In this document: positions 28,501-34,873 of the stretch, piece after piece
Layout: each line of letters starts with the position of its first letter
How positions within the stretch are numbered: position 1 is the stretch's first letter
Assembly (NCBI GenBank): GCA_028277105.1
Contig: JANQHO010000122.1
Coordinates: 1 to 34,873, forward strand
Length of the DNA: 34,873 bases
Reading direction: 5' to 3'
From: Owenweeksia sp.
GTDB taxonomy: Bacteria; Bacteroidota; Bacteroidia; Flavobacteriales; Schleiferiaceae
Position numbers and translations under genes: made by a program
The notes under the pieces: model-generated
Seen by the model: only the letters and a program-made list of their open reading frames with translations
Database searches by the model: none
What the model was told of the DNA's origin: nothing

Positions 28501-28679
28501 GTACTCAGTACGATAAACAAATCATTCTTTCTACTCATGATGAAAACTTTCACCGGCTTCTCAAGAAAAAGATTCCTTCCGGTTTGTTTAAATCGAAGTT
28601 TTTAGAGCTGGAAGCGTTTGGGAAGGTAAAAGCCTCTAAAGATTTCGGAAGCCTGGGAAAACAAGTGGCCAGAGCCTGA
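25530..28679 (+). CDS. Rad50/SMC-like ABC ATPase with zinc hook (ABC-3C type)
   Basis: A 1049-aa ATPase with ABC head halves at both ends. Walker A is APNGFGKTSF (about residues 39-48). A long coiled coil runs from about 180 to 880, broken by a Rad50-type zinc hook CPLC (about 529-532). The signature region is FSTAQINVLSLS, Walker B is IFIDDPVQSMD (about 965-975) and the H-loop is LSTHDE. The signature is not the usual LSGGQ but fits SMC-like defence ATPases. It should sense invading DNA or its ends and pass this on through the middle component to protease or MBL. ATG 25530 is chosen over GTG 25527. It ends 3 bp from the convergent patatin gene. Confidence 0.92.
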   Translation: MKIKKVEISAFRIYNDPKDGTFDFMLETGLPANFVSIYAPNGFGKTSFYDAVEWGITNHVSRFEIRGKENENLNKSQNSLVKRPVIRNNGADNRLKTSVHINTTLDDYERVWKRHGKNQYDIDFTNPDKVENRDFQSVILSQEWISSFLTEVKGDERFSKFMKLPDLNKVYAYYNNILGLRGELESRKSGHKTKIAQLESDLTEFTDSKLLERTNEQIGKINKEFDHSLAPIKIETSDQELLELKNQMISLKPTAAKLKQLEEELENIVKAINGGSDLYSLKQYFKNKERGKQTKKELEALENILGQFDTLSRKKTELSSVSKQVWDVKAELKEAKEIESQFERYSEAIESIAAKEKEIEVLNDKEKSLKTDISKVKREVLNQNAELESLIKKIATGEDTSRKIPELDKELNQAIKLKAKISDENTRIQNAIKLENINLNQSAEKLSEINAVVKGLKKGKIPLSPPLELPGLSSEMEKIRSNFEELKAKDASFQRLEVEIQKQEELNSSLEEFIRQGLEIANETQASNCPLCEHDYGSFQELAKKITGNRALSQRLQELLLSQANLEKERSALLKRIEEDTATAINEFDSLVYTVKQEEKTLLKKINTLKQEEKDKNTELERIDKEIVETKAVFRGQDADNFKKLLQDELDELLIKREEKTQELDKAKAELSRLEKELEIAQSQIKLLNQEIESQKKDTIYTKIQAWIENKLVGLDDEKQEISTFLNELDLKIKTLTEQEDRLKQDIENLNKSLQSYSSESAKTKVEELRIEIESIQKNLDTYSFHLKNIQVNSEELSQAEIERRLNAKNDDIRSQYEQLHLLLKELELLSGYVENIEGFLKSERIKSRIKDEKKELTFLRKEIEPKLSKEKDKVVHFLESRIQDFFQTELINQIYNKIDPHPEYKRVNFVPNFDTDEPRLDVFVTDEDGQEKLIPNLYFSTAQINVLSLSIFLATALTSEDYDCIFIDDPVQSMDSINVLSTIDLLRSLCTQYDKQIILSTHDENFHRLLKKKIPSGLFKSKFLELEAFGKVKASKDFGSLGKQVARA

Positions 28680-28682
28680 TTT

Positions 28683-30338
28683 TCAGACTAACCAAAATGG
28701 ATCATTATTAAACGCTTTCCAGTCTTCTTCAAGTGCAGCCTTCAAGGTTAAGATATCTTGCGTTTGATATTCTTTTGGAAGTTTCAGTATGTAATCCAAC
28801 AGGTTGTAGCAAGTAGTAAATTGCCCGCAGGCCACCAGGTTTTTCAGTCTGTCCAGCTTTCGGTCATTTTCATCAAACCAAAGGGTGGTACCGGTATCGG
28901 TAGCAATTTGGGCAGCATTAAAAAGCTTTTCGCTAGGTTTGGGTAAGATGGCCTTTTCTGCCTCCTTCATGTTTTTGGTGCGCTCGTCTGACTCAGAACG
29001 TAGAAATTCGTCTCTGGTCAATTCATAGATTAAAGAAGTGATACGCCTGTTCTCCAACTCGTCTTTAGTATAGAAAAGGTTATAGTTGAGCCTGCGTATT
29101 TGTTTCAGGAAGACCTCATTGACCATCTTTACCCCGGAGCTCATGCGTTCTTTCACAATGCGGCTGAGTAGGCTAAATCTCAATCGACTGAAATAGCCAA
29201 GTTTGCCGCGTAAAAACGAAGGCAACAAGCGTTCGTGCAACAAGTCAAAAAGCCAGGCTGCTCCTTTTATAGACAAACGGCCAAGCAACCAGAAACCAAA
29301 CCCAGCTAAAGCCAAGAATCCGGTTAACCCGGCTAAGAAGATAAGCAGTGTAGATTGCCCCTGGTCAATATTGGCTTTAAGGCCAGACCACAATAGCAGA
29401 AGGGTTGAAGCCGTAAAGAGAATGGACAATATTAAGAGCCTGTTTCGTGTACTCCATTTTCTCCAAAGACTAAAAAAGGAACCGTTGCCTTTGCCCGGTG
29501 TAGTATACGACATTTCCCAGGGTTCCATTTTATAGGAGGCTACATCACAAACCATGATCAGGTCAAATTGCCGCTTGTCTTTTTCTCTTCTCTTATCGGC
29601 ATTCATAATGCTGCCAATTCCCTGGTTGTCTACTATGCCGCCATCCATCAGGCCAATACCCGTACACATATAGTCCAAAGACTTTAACTCTTTGTAATCG
29701 GGGTTATCATGGTCTGTAAAGAAATCGTCAGGCATGATCATCGGTTCAAATCCCAGGGGAAAACAGGAAGATGCTGCCATGGCATCAGCCACCTTAAAAG
29801 TGCCTCTTAAGTTGTCCAGTTCGTCCGATTTCAAGCGGTAGTTACCAAAATCACCATTAGGTGTTTGAAAGCGGAAAGCCAGGCCAAATGAAAAGTCCGT
29901 AGAGTTGAAACAAATATCTTTAAGGTGTGCATGTTGATACAGATCTGCCATCGTGGCATCGTTAACCATTTCGTGATAGCACAGAGCAAAGGCATTGATC
30001 AGCGACCTTCGTTTGGTAGTGTTTTTCCAACGCTCGTCCGATTTAAGGTTTTTAAGTGCTTTATCCAAAAGCTTATCTTCTGCCAGCCACCGCCAAAAAT
30101 CCTGATAGAATTGCTGGAAACTCTTTCCTTTGCTGGTGTCGGCTGCATAAGCGGCTCCTACCAAGGTTCCCCCACTTACCGTACTGAGTCCTTCTACGCG
30201 CAAAAGCAAAGGCTCACCTTTAAACATGATTTTGTTGAAGTAGCTTAAAGTGCCTAGATTAAATGCAGCCGCACGGTACCCGCCCCCGCTAAAACAAAGG
30301 GCAATTCTATTCAGAGGATTTAAATCAGGTGCTTCCAT
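28683..30338 (-). CDS. Patatin-like phospholipase with two membrane segments
   Basis: A 551-aa patatin-family lipid acyl hydrolase. The oxyanion loop is CFSGGGYRAAAFNLG (residues 15-29). The nucleophile is Ser55 in STVSGGTLVG, using VSGG in place of the usual GxSxG. The catalytic Asp232 is in MDGGIVDNQG. After the catalytic domain come two hydrophobic helices (about 301-319 and 330-353) and a long charged, helical tail. The enzyme would sit on a membrane and could cut its phospholipids. It follows the Wadjet-like jetD by 87 bp on the same strand and converges on the ABC-3C-like ATPase. It may be an effector joined to Wadjet, or an unrelated lipase; context favours defence. Confidence 0.9.
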   Translation of the reverse strand: MEAPDLNPLNRIALCFSGGGYRAAAFNLGTLSYFNKIMFKGEPLLLRVEGLSTVSGGTLVGAAYAADTSKGKSFQQFYQDFWRWLAEDKLLDKALKNLKSDERWKNTTKRRSLINAFALCYHEMVNDATMADLYQHAHLKDICFNSTDFSFGLAFRFQTPNGDFGNYRLKSDELDNLRGTFKVADAMAASSCFPLGFEPMIMPDDFFTDHDNPDYKELKSLDYMCTGIGLMDGGIVDNQGIGSIMNADKRREKDKRQFDLIMVCDVASYKMEPWEMSYTTPGKGNGSFFSLWRKWSTRNRLLILSILFTASTLLLLWSGLKANIDQGQSTLLIFLAGLTGFLALAGFGFWLLGRLSIKGAAWLFDLLHERLLPSFLRGKLGYFSRLRFSLLSRIVKERMSSGVKMVNEVFLKQIRRLNYNLFYTKDELENRRITSLIYELTRDEFLRSESDERTKNMKEAEKAILPKPSEKLFNAAQIATDTGTTLWFDENDRKLDRLKNLVACGQFTTCYNLLDYILKLPKEYQTQDILTLKAALEEDWKAFNNDPFWLV

Positions 30339-30425
30339 ATTTTATTAACCGAATTTAATTAAAGCAGACCAGTAAATGTCTGAAGATTTATGTCGGGTAA
30401 TTATAGCCATATTACAGATCAACAC

Positions 30426-31394
30426 TTAAACATTGTTTTTAGCTAAAATTTCTAACAATCCAGTCGCTTCCTCTTCAATCCATTGATCTTTACTGATCAG
30501 CTCTTTTATGAGTTGGATATGTTCCGGTTGAAAATCACTAGTCTCTAGTCCTGAAAGTGACTGTTTATGGTTCCAAATACTATTGTGATCAGGGGAATCT
30601 ACCGGCAACGGGTCTGTGGTATTAGGAGGCATTAACAAAGAGATGTCCGTTTTCTTTTTGCGCAATTTGGCTTTAATGTCGCTGTATATCTTCAAACCGT
30701 GATAATCCCAGTCACAGGAGTAGTAGATGGGTAGGCGCAGCTTCTCATCAGGGATGTCATTTATAATGCGGGTGTTGTTTCCACCAACATACCAAAGCTC
30801 TATGTTATTTGCTTTGGCAGGCCAGGGGTCTTTCAGGTAATTGACATTTTCGCATAAAACCACACAAGCGGGGTTTAAACAATCTACCACAAAACGCCAT
30901 TGCAGGTTTTTGGGGTCTTTCTCGGGGAAGTGTTGAATGTTTAGGATTTTGTAAACCGCCTTTCGCACGCTTTTATGATCTTCCAGGTATTTAGACCCTT
31001 TGCCTTTAAAAATTTTGGTAGAAAATGTCCGTTGGGTAGTGAGTTCTGCTTTAAGTGTATCCTTGTTTTTTGCTATGAACATTAAGGTGAGAATGTCATC
31101 TTCGGGATAAGGGCGCCTGGCGTCATGCTCTAGTTGTTCTTGCTCAAAAAAGCTTTGGTACCGCTGGAAGTAAGGCAATAGCTGTTTCTTGAAAAAAGGA
31201 TAATAATCATCCTGCGCCTCCAGTATTTTTAAATTCCCTGCCTGGGGCCTGATGTACTTTTTGCGGTTAATCAAGTGCTCTATGTAATCGTGCCCTCTTA
31301 GCTTACTCTTGGTTTTTCCTTTCACATATAGTTCGTTCAGAGCTTTGAGGTGTCGCCAGGTGAGTTTTCGGTTATGTATTTGGTCTTTATTCAT
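30426..31394 (-). CDS. jetD: Wadjet-like JetD, Toprim-type nuclease subunit
   Basis: A 322-aa protein matching the JetD subunit that cuts plasmid DNA in Wadjet systems. The Toprim-like C-terminal half shows Glu182 (VVLCENVNYL) and Asp228/Asp230 in SCDWDYHGLKIY (DxDxxG), plus an acidic WIEEEATGLLE near the end. The N-terminal part (to about residue 120) is the arm-like DUF3322-type region. Its ATG overlaps the jetC end by 8 nt. The order jetB-jetC-jetD fits Wadjet, although the sequence seems divergent from the well-studied type I proteins. It should cleave circular DNA after JetABC loop extrusion. Confidence 0.88.
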   Translation of the reverse strand: MNKDQIHNRKLTWRHLKALNELYVKGKTKSKLRGHDYIEHLINRKKYIRPQAGNLKILEAQDDYYPFFKKQLLPYFQRYQSFFEQEQLEHDARRPYPEDDILTLMFIAKNKDTLKAELTTQRTFSTKIFKGKGSKYLEDHKSVRKAVYKILNIQHFPEKDPKNLQWRFVVDCLNPACVVLCENVNYLKDPWPAKANNIELWYVGGNNTRIINDIPDEKLRLPIYYSCDWDYHGLKIYSDIKAKLRKKKTDISLLMPPNTTDPLPVDSPDHNSIWNHKQSLSGLETSDFQPEHIQLIKELISKDQWIEEEATGLLEILAKNNV

Positions 31395-34300
31395 CGGTTA
31401 GGGCTGCCTTACTCCATATAGGCATTGGTGGGAAGTTAACTGGATCATCTTCATCTGTATTTTTATGTAAGATATACACATACTGTGACCCCTCTTTGAA
31501 CCGGCCTACCGAACCCACGGACATGGAAATGATCTGGTAATCATAGTCTTTGGCAATGTCGTACAGCATGTCAAAATTAGAACCCAGGCCCTCCGCCTCA
31601 TCTATGGGCATAAAGCGGATACCATCTTTTTGACGCTCTGATTCCTTCCTGCCAATGACAGAGAGGCGAGCAATGCACAATAATGAAATGGCGGCATAGG
31701 TTTGCCCGGTACTGCCGATGTTGGTTCTTCCGGTAGATGATTTCATTGAAAAAGTGAGATCATAATAGGAAGCGGGGTCTAAAAGTCTCGGAATATCCAC
31801 TTTCACATTCTTTGAGCCCCCGCAGGCATAAAAAGCTTTAGTCATTACCTCTTCCAGGCTTCTTTCCAATGCCAGTTCGTTAGTGAGGTCTTTATTCGAG
31901 TTGTCTGAAAAAAGGCTCATTTGATTCTCTACTGCATTCTTGAAGGTATCGATCCAACTTTTGGGGTAATCATCGGAGAACTTCCTGTTCAATCGCACCT
32001 GATAACCGCCAGTGATCCGTTTTTCATCAGCCGTAAAAAAGTTGTCGATCCTGCGAGCAGTGTCCAGTTGTTCACTTACTGTAGTATCTACTTCGTCTAC
32101 AATGGTTTTTATCTTCTGGATTTTACGGGACGTGATCTGGCGGTTTTTCTCATTGATCTCGTTGAGATAATACTGGATTTTATCAATGACGTTTCTCTCG
32201 GTAATGGCCTGATCTCTTAGAGCTTCGGGCAAAAGGCTCTCACCGAGTTCCAGGAAGTCAAAGTTATCCCCAAAACGATGACTATCTGAAACCAGGTAGG
32301 TCTTTATAATATGGTTGTAGTGTTCTTGATAGGCCGTCTCTGCTTTAGTGTAATTTAGATTTTCTTCTCTGGGCTCCTCTATTGCAACATCTTCCCAATC
32401 CTTTACATCCGGTAATTGATTGTAATATCTCAAGCAGGTTTTTTCGACATCATCTAGCTCCTCATTGGCGGTTTGAAGCTTAGTTGAAAGGTCTAGGATA
32501 TTTTGTGCATCAAGTTTTTGTTGATGACCAATAATACTTCTGGTGATGTTCTCAAATTCTAGTTCCTCGAAATTCTGATTCGGAACAACCTCTGACTGTT
32601 TTCTATGTTTTTCAAGTATCCCATTTAATTCCGTTGAAATATTCGTTCGGCTGTCAGGTTCTTCATTGTTTCGCGAGGGAGTATCAGGATGGACATCCAA
32701 CATCTCCAAAATGGCCATCAGATTCTTTTTCTTATCAGAGGTCTCCTTTTGTCTTGCAAGCACCTGCTGATAATTTTCATCCGCCTGTTTAAATGCCTTG
32801 GTAATGCTCTCTTGTTGTTTTAAGCATCTCAGGTATTCTTGAAACTCTTCCAAACTCAGGTTGAGCTCCTCCACTTCTTGTTCAGGGAGTTCGGGGTTGG
32901 GTTTCTGATGGGTTTCATAAAACCTTTTAGGATGTTCAAATGCCTCGAATAAGGTTTGCAATGTGGATAGCTGCGTGATTTTTTCCTGAAGTGCATCAGC
33001 CTCAGCATCTAATTTTTGGCTAAAACTGTCGAAGTAAGTTCTAATTTTTTCCTTATCAGTAGTATCAAAAATGCGGTCAGGGCTGTATGCAACAAATGTC
33101 CTTATCCCAGTTAAGTTTAGCCAAAAACCATCTTCTTCGGTTTCTGCAACGCTAAGTGCCCTAATCAATTCCTCAGGTGATGGTAAATATGGTTTTCGAT
33201 TATCGGGCTTGGTGCGAGGTAAATTCTGAAAATGAATCAGGGCACTTTCTTCCTCCCAACTCAATGCCCTTCCTTGATGTAAAGCCCAATACCCTAGCGA
33301 CTCCGGGTTAGTCAGGTCAGCATAGCCCTTAAGAGTGTTTTTGATGCTCAGTGCCTTTTCAAGCACATTTTGCTTGTCCTCTATGGTGGCTCTAAATTCT
33401 TGGTAAGTGTCAGGCCATTGATTCTCTTCAAAATAGGATTGTAAATCTTGGTCTGCCAAGTGGTCTCCAACGCTTTTTAGAATGTGATTTTGCTCACGCA
33501 AGGCCTGGTTCAGGTCATAATACTCTTGAAGAGACTCTGCTGTACAATCCAGGTCGACTAATAGTTTTTGAGCTTTTTGCAGTCGATTGTGGTCAGGTAC
33601 GCTCTCATCGTAGCACTTTTTAGCCGCTGCTACTTTATCCTCCTGTGCTTCAGAATTTTCAGCGATCTTACTTTTCTCTGACGTTGCCCAAGTTTGGACT
33701 TGATCCAGAAACAGTGATGCCTGTTGATAACCGGAAACACTTTCTTTCAGGCTTTTCAGAAGCCTGTTTCGATTTTGACGTTTGTATAAAAAATCCTGTT
33801 CAAGCCAGGTTCTCAGTAGCTCGTCTCTGTCGTCCTTTTTTTGTTTCAGATCTACATAGTCTCTTTGCTTGCTGGTAACCCTGTCAATTTCTTGCCTGTT
33901 TCTGCCGTATTCACCCATTTCGGACTCGAAATCCTTTACTGCCTCTTTGAATTTTTTGAAAATCCTTTTAGCCTCACTGTCTCCAAACAGAAAAGACTTC
34001 AGGCTACTGCTTTTATTGGTTTCCAGTGTTTTCCCCCTGGAAAATGATTGAATGATCTGTGCAAAGTCTTTCAGGGTTTTCTCATTCTCTGCCAAATTGA
34101 GGGGCAACAGGTTGTGATTATACAGTATTTCATGATAGCTTTTTACCCTTTGCCATGATTCACAAACCAAGGCTTGTGCTTCTAGGTGTTCTTTAAGTAC
34201 ATCGAGCGGAAGGATATCTTCGTTCTTTAGAAAATCCTGTGTTTCCAGCGGTTTTTCGAATGGGGCTAAAACATCAAAGCCATATCCCCTTTGTACAATG

Positions 34301-34641
34301 AAAGCTTCAGTGTGGCTACCGGTCGACTCAATGTAAACTCCCAGGCAAATGAACTGATCCTTTTTGATTTCTACATTTAAGAAGGCGTATCCCAGATCGG
34401 TGCCTTTTCCGGCCCGCTGCAAAACCATACCGGCCGGTTTGCGCTCATCAGTTCCTTTGGTGGCGGACTCAAATGCCCCGGAACCCACAAATATCAATTG
34501 GAGCAGGTCACTGATCATACTTTTGCCGGTTCCGCTGTCCCCAATAAAATCGGTTCTCAAGGGATGGAATCGGTAGTTGAATTCCTGGTGGTGAATGAGC
34601 CCTAAAGTGGACAAACTGTACAAACGGGGAAATTGCTTCAT
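31387..34641 (-). CDS. jetC: Wadjet-like JetC, SMC-type ATPase
   Basis: A 1084-aa SMC-like motor. Walker A is GDSGTGKSMISDLL (residues 34-47). A very long charged coiled coil runs from about 220 to 900. The C-terminal head has the signature region STGRTNIGSTGQTY and Walker B RFMPIDEAEGLG (about 1009-1020, Asp1014, Glu1015). As in MukB-like relatives, STGQ-type text replaces LSGGQ. In Wadjet it extrudes DNA loops to detect small circular plasmids and directs JetD cutting. The start overlaps the jetB stop by 4 nt and the end overlaps jetD by 8 nt. Full length for the family. Confidence 0.92.
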   Translation of the reverse strand: MKQFPRLYSLSTLGLIHHQEFNYRFHPLRTDFIGDSGTGKSMISDLLQLIFVGSGAFESATKGTDERKPAGMVLQRAGKGTDLGYAFLNVEIKKDQFICLGVYIESTGSHTEAFIVQRGYGFDVLAPFEKPLETQDFLKNEDILPLDVLKEHLEAQALVCESWQRVKSYHEILYNHNLLPLNLAENEKTLKDFAQIIQSFSRGKTLETNKSSSLKSFLFGDSEAKRIFKKFKEAVKDFESEMGEYGRNRQEIDRVTSKQRDYVDLKQKKDDRDELLRTWLEQDFLYKRQNRNRLLKSLKESVSGYQQASLFLDQVQTWATSEKSKIAENSEAQEDKVAAAKKCYDESVPDHNRLQKAQKLLVDLDCTAESLQEYYDLNQALREQNHILKSVGDHLADQDLQSYFEENQWPDTYQEFRATIEDKQNVLEKALSIKNTLKGYADLTNPESLGYWALHQGRALSWEEESALIHFQNLPRTKPDNRKPYLPSPEELIRALSVAETEEDGFWLNLTGIRTFVAYSPDRIFDTTDKEKIRTYFDSFSQKLDAEADALQEKITQLSTLQTLFEAFEHPKRFYETHQKPNPELPEQEVEELNLSLEEFQEYLRCLKQQESITKAFKQADENYQQVLARQKETSDKKKNLMAILEMLDVHPDTPSRNNEEPDSRTNISTELNGILEKHRKQSEVVPNQNFEELEFENITRSIIGHQQKLDAQNILDLSTKLQTANEELDDVEKTCLRYYNQLPDVKDWEDVAIEEPREENLNYTKAETAYQEHYNHIIKTYLVSDSHRFGDNFDFLELGESLLPEALRDQAITERNVIDKIQYYLNEINEKNRQITSRKIQKIKTIVDEVDTTVSEQLDTARRIDNFFTADEKRITGGYQVRLNRKFSDDYPKSWIDTFKNAVENQMSLFSDNSNKDLTNELALERSLEEVMTKAFYACGGSKNVKVDIPRLLDPASYYDLTFSMKSSTGRTNIGSTGQTYAAISLLCIARLSVIGRKESERQKDGIRFMPIDEAEGLGSNFDMLYDIAKDYDYQIISMSVGSVGRFKEGSQYVYILHKNTDEDDPVNFPPMPIWSKAALTDE

Positions 34642-34873
34642 GACGGAGAATTAGTTTTCAGCCACTCTTCCAGCCCGTTGATGTAATCCCCATAAATCTT
34701 GTGAATGCGCTGGAACGCTGGCCAGGTGTCGAAATAGTCATTGTCAAGAATAATCCAGCCAATTTTATGAAATTCTTTTAGTGCATCGGCAACTACCTTA
34801 TCGAGGTTGTCATCGTTCATCCGGGTGGGATTCATCTTTTTAGCTTTGGCCAGTGTACGATAGAGCCCTGGTT
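34638..34873 (-). CDS. jetB: Wadjet-like JetB C-terminus, partial (runs off the right edge)
   Basis: The last 77 codons of a frame open to the window edge; an internal ATG at 34835 is not its start. The visible part (DKVVADALKEFHKIGWIIL, then AFQRIHKIYGDYINGLEEW) is a winged-helix-like, mostly helical tail as in the JetB (MukE-like, DUF4194) subunit. JetB joins JetA and JetC in the SMC complex. The call rests mainly on its place right before jetC with a 4-nt ATGA overlap. JetA is expected further upstream, outside the window. Confidence 0.72.
   Translation of the reverse strand, partial: PGLYRTLAKAKKMNPTRMNDDNLDKVVADALKEFHKIGWIILDNDYFDTWPAFQRIHKIYGDYINGLEEWLKTNSPS

Noticed and set aside
28683..30338. 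CBASS-type patatin effector (CapV)
   Set aside because: No cyclic-nucleotide synthase (CD-NTase) gene is near, and the protein has membrane segments and a tail unlike CapV.
34638..34835. Separate 65-aa small gene
   Set aside because: The frame stays open to the window edge and overlaps jetC as a preceding operon gene would, so it is the end of a longer jetB.

Overview
The window looks like a chromosomal segment from a member of the Flavobacteriia (phylum Bacteroidota). Evidence: promoters fit the Bacteroidota sigma-ABfr pattern (TTTG, 17-19 nt, TAnnTTTG; best case upstream of tRNA-Glu). Secreted lipoproteins are numerous, the FadL-like outer-membrane porin is of the Bacteroidota kind, ProRS is the short archaeal/eukaryote-like type, and the Asp-box repeat protein is typical of marine Flavobacteria. 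All names come from reading motifs; no database search was possible.

Layout. (1) 1-3509: oxidative-stress and CO2 block. A 5'-truncated-in-window katG (minus strand, lipoprotein-type signal) is divergent from oxyR, with a 19-bp palindrome between them. A lipoprotein-type beta-carbonic anhydrase follows. (2) 3510-7940: an accessory array of five small transcription units, all on the minus strand. They are a secreted SH3-like protein, an NmrA-type oxidoreductase, an unknown protein, a ParE/RelE toxin-antitoxin pair and an unknown exported protein. They are separated by repeated structured elements, most of which combine a hairpin with a conserved promoter box. (3) 7940-18147: chromosomal housekeeping and envelope genes. 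A folE-cysS-yidD-TolB-like propeller operon is followed by a large Asp-box (sortilin/BNR-like) exported protein and an operon of a Ser/Arg-rich lipoprotein plus FadL-like porin. (4) 18230-20551: proS with a tightly coupled unknown gene, then tRNA-Glu(TTC) with a consensus promoter and a strong terminator.

(5) 20552-34873: a defence island starting just behind tRNA-Glu. It opens with a serine recombinase gene interrupted by one in-frame amber codon. Next is a plus-strand four-gene operon: ComEC-like metallo-beta-lactamase, trypsin-like protease with an ABC-3C-type C-terminal region, middle component, and Rad50/SMC-like ABC ATPase with a CPLC zinc hook. Converging on it is a minus-strand operon running in from the right edge: JetB (partial), JetC and JetD of a Wadjet-like SMC system. 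That is followed in the same orientation by a patatin-like phospholipase with two membrane segments.

The best candidates for an under-described system are the MBL/protease ABC-3C operon, the Wadjet-patatin arrangement, and the hairpin/promoter cassette array at 3807-7890.
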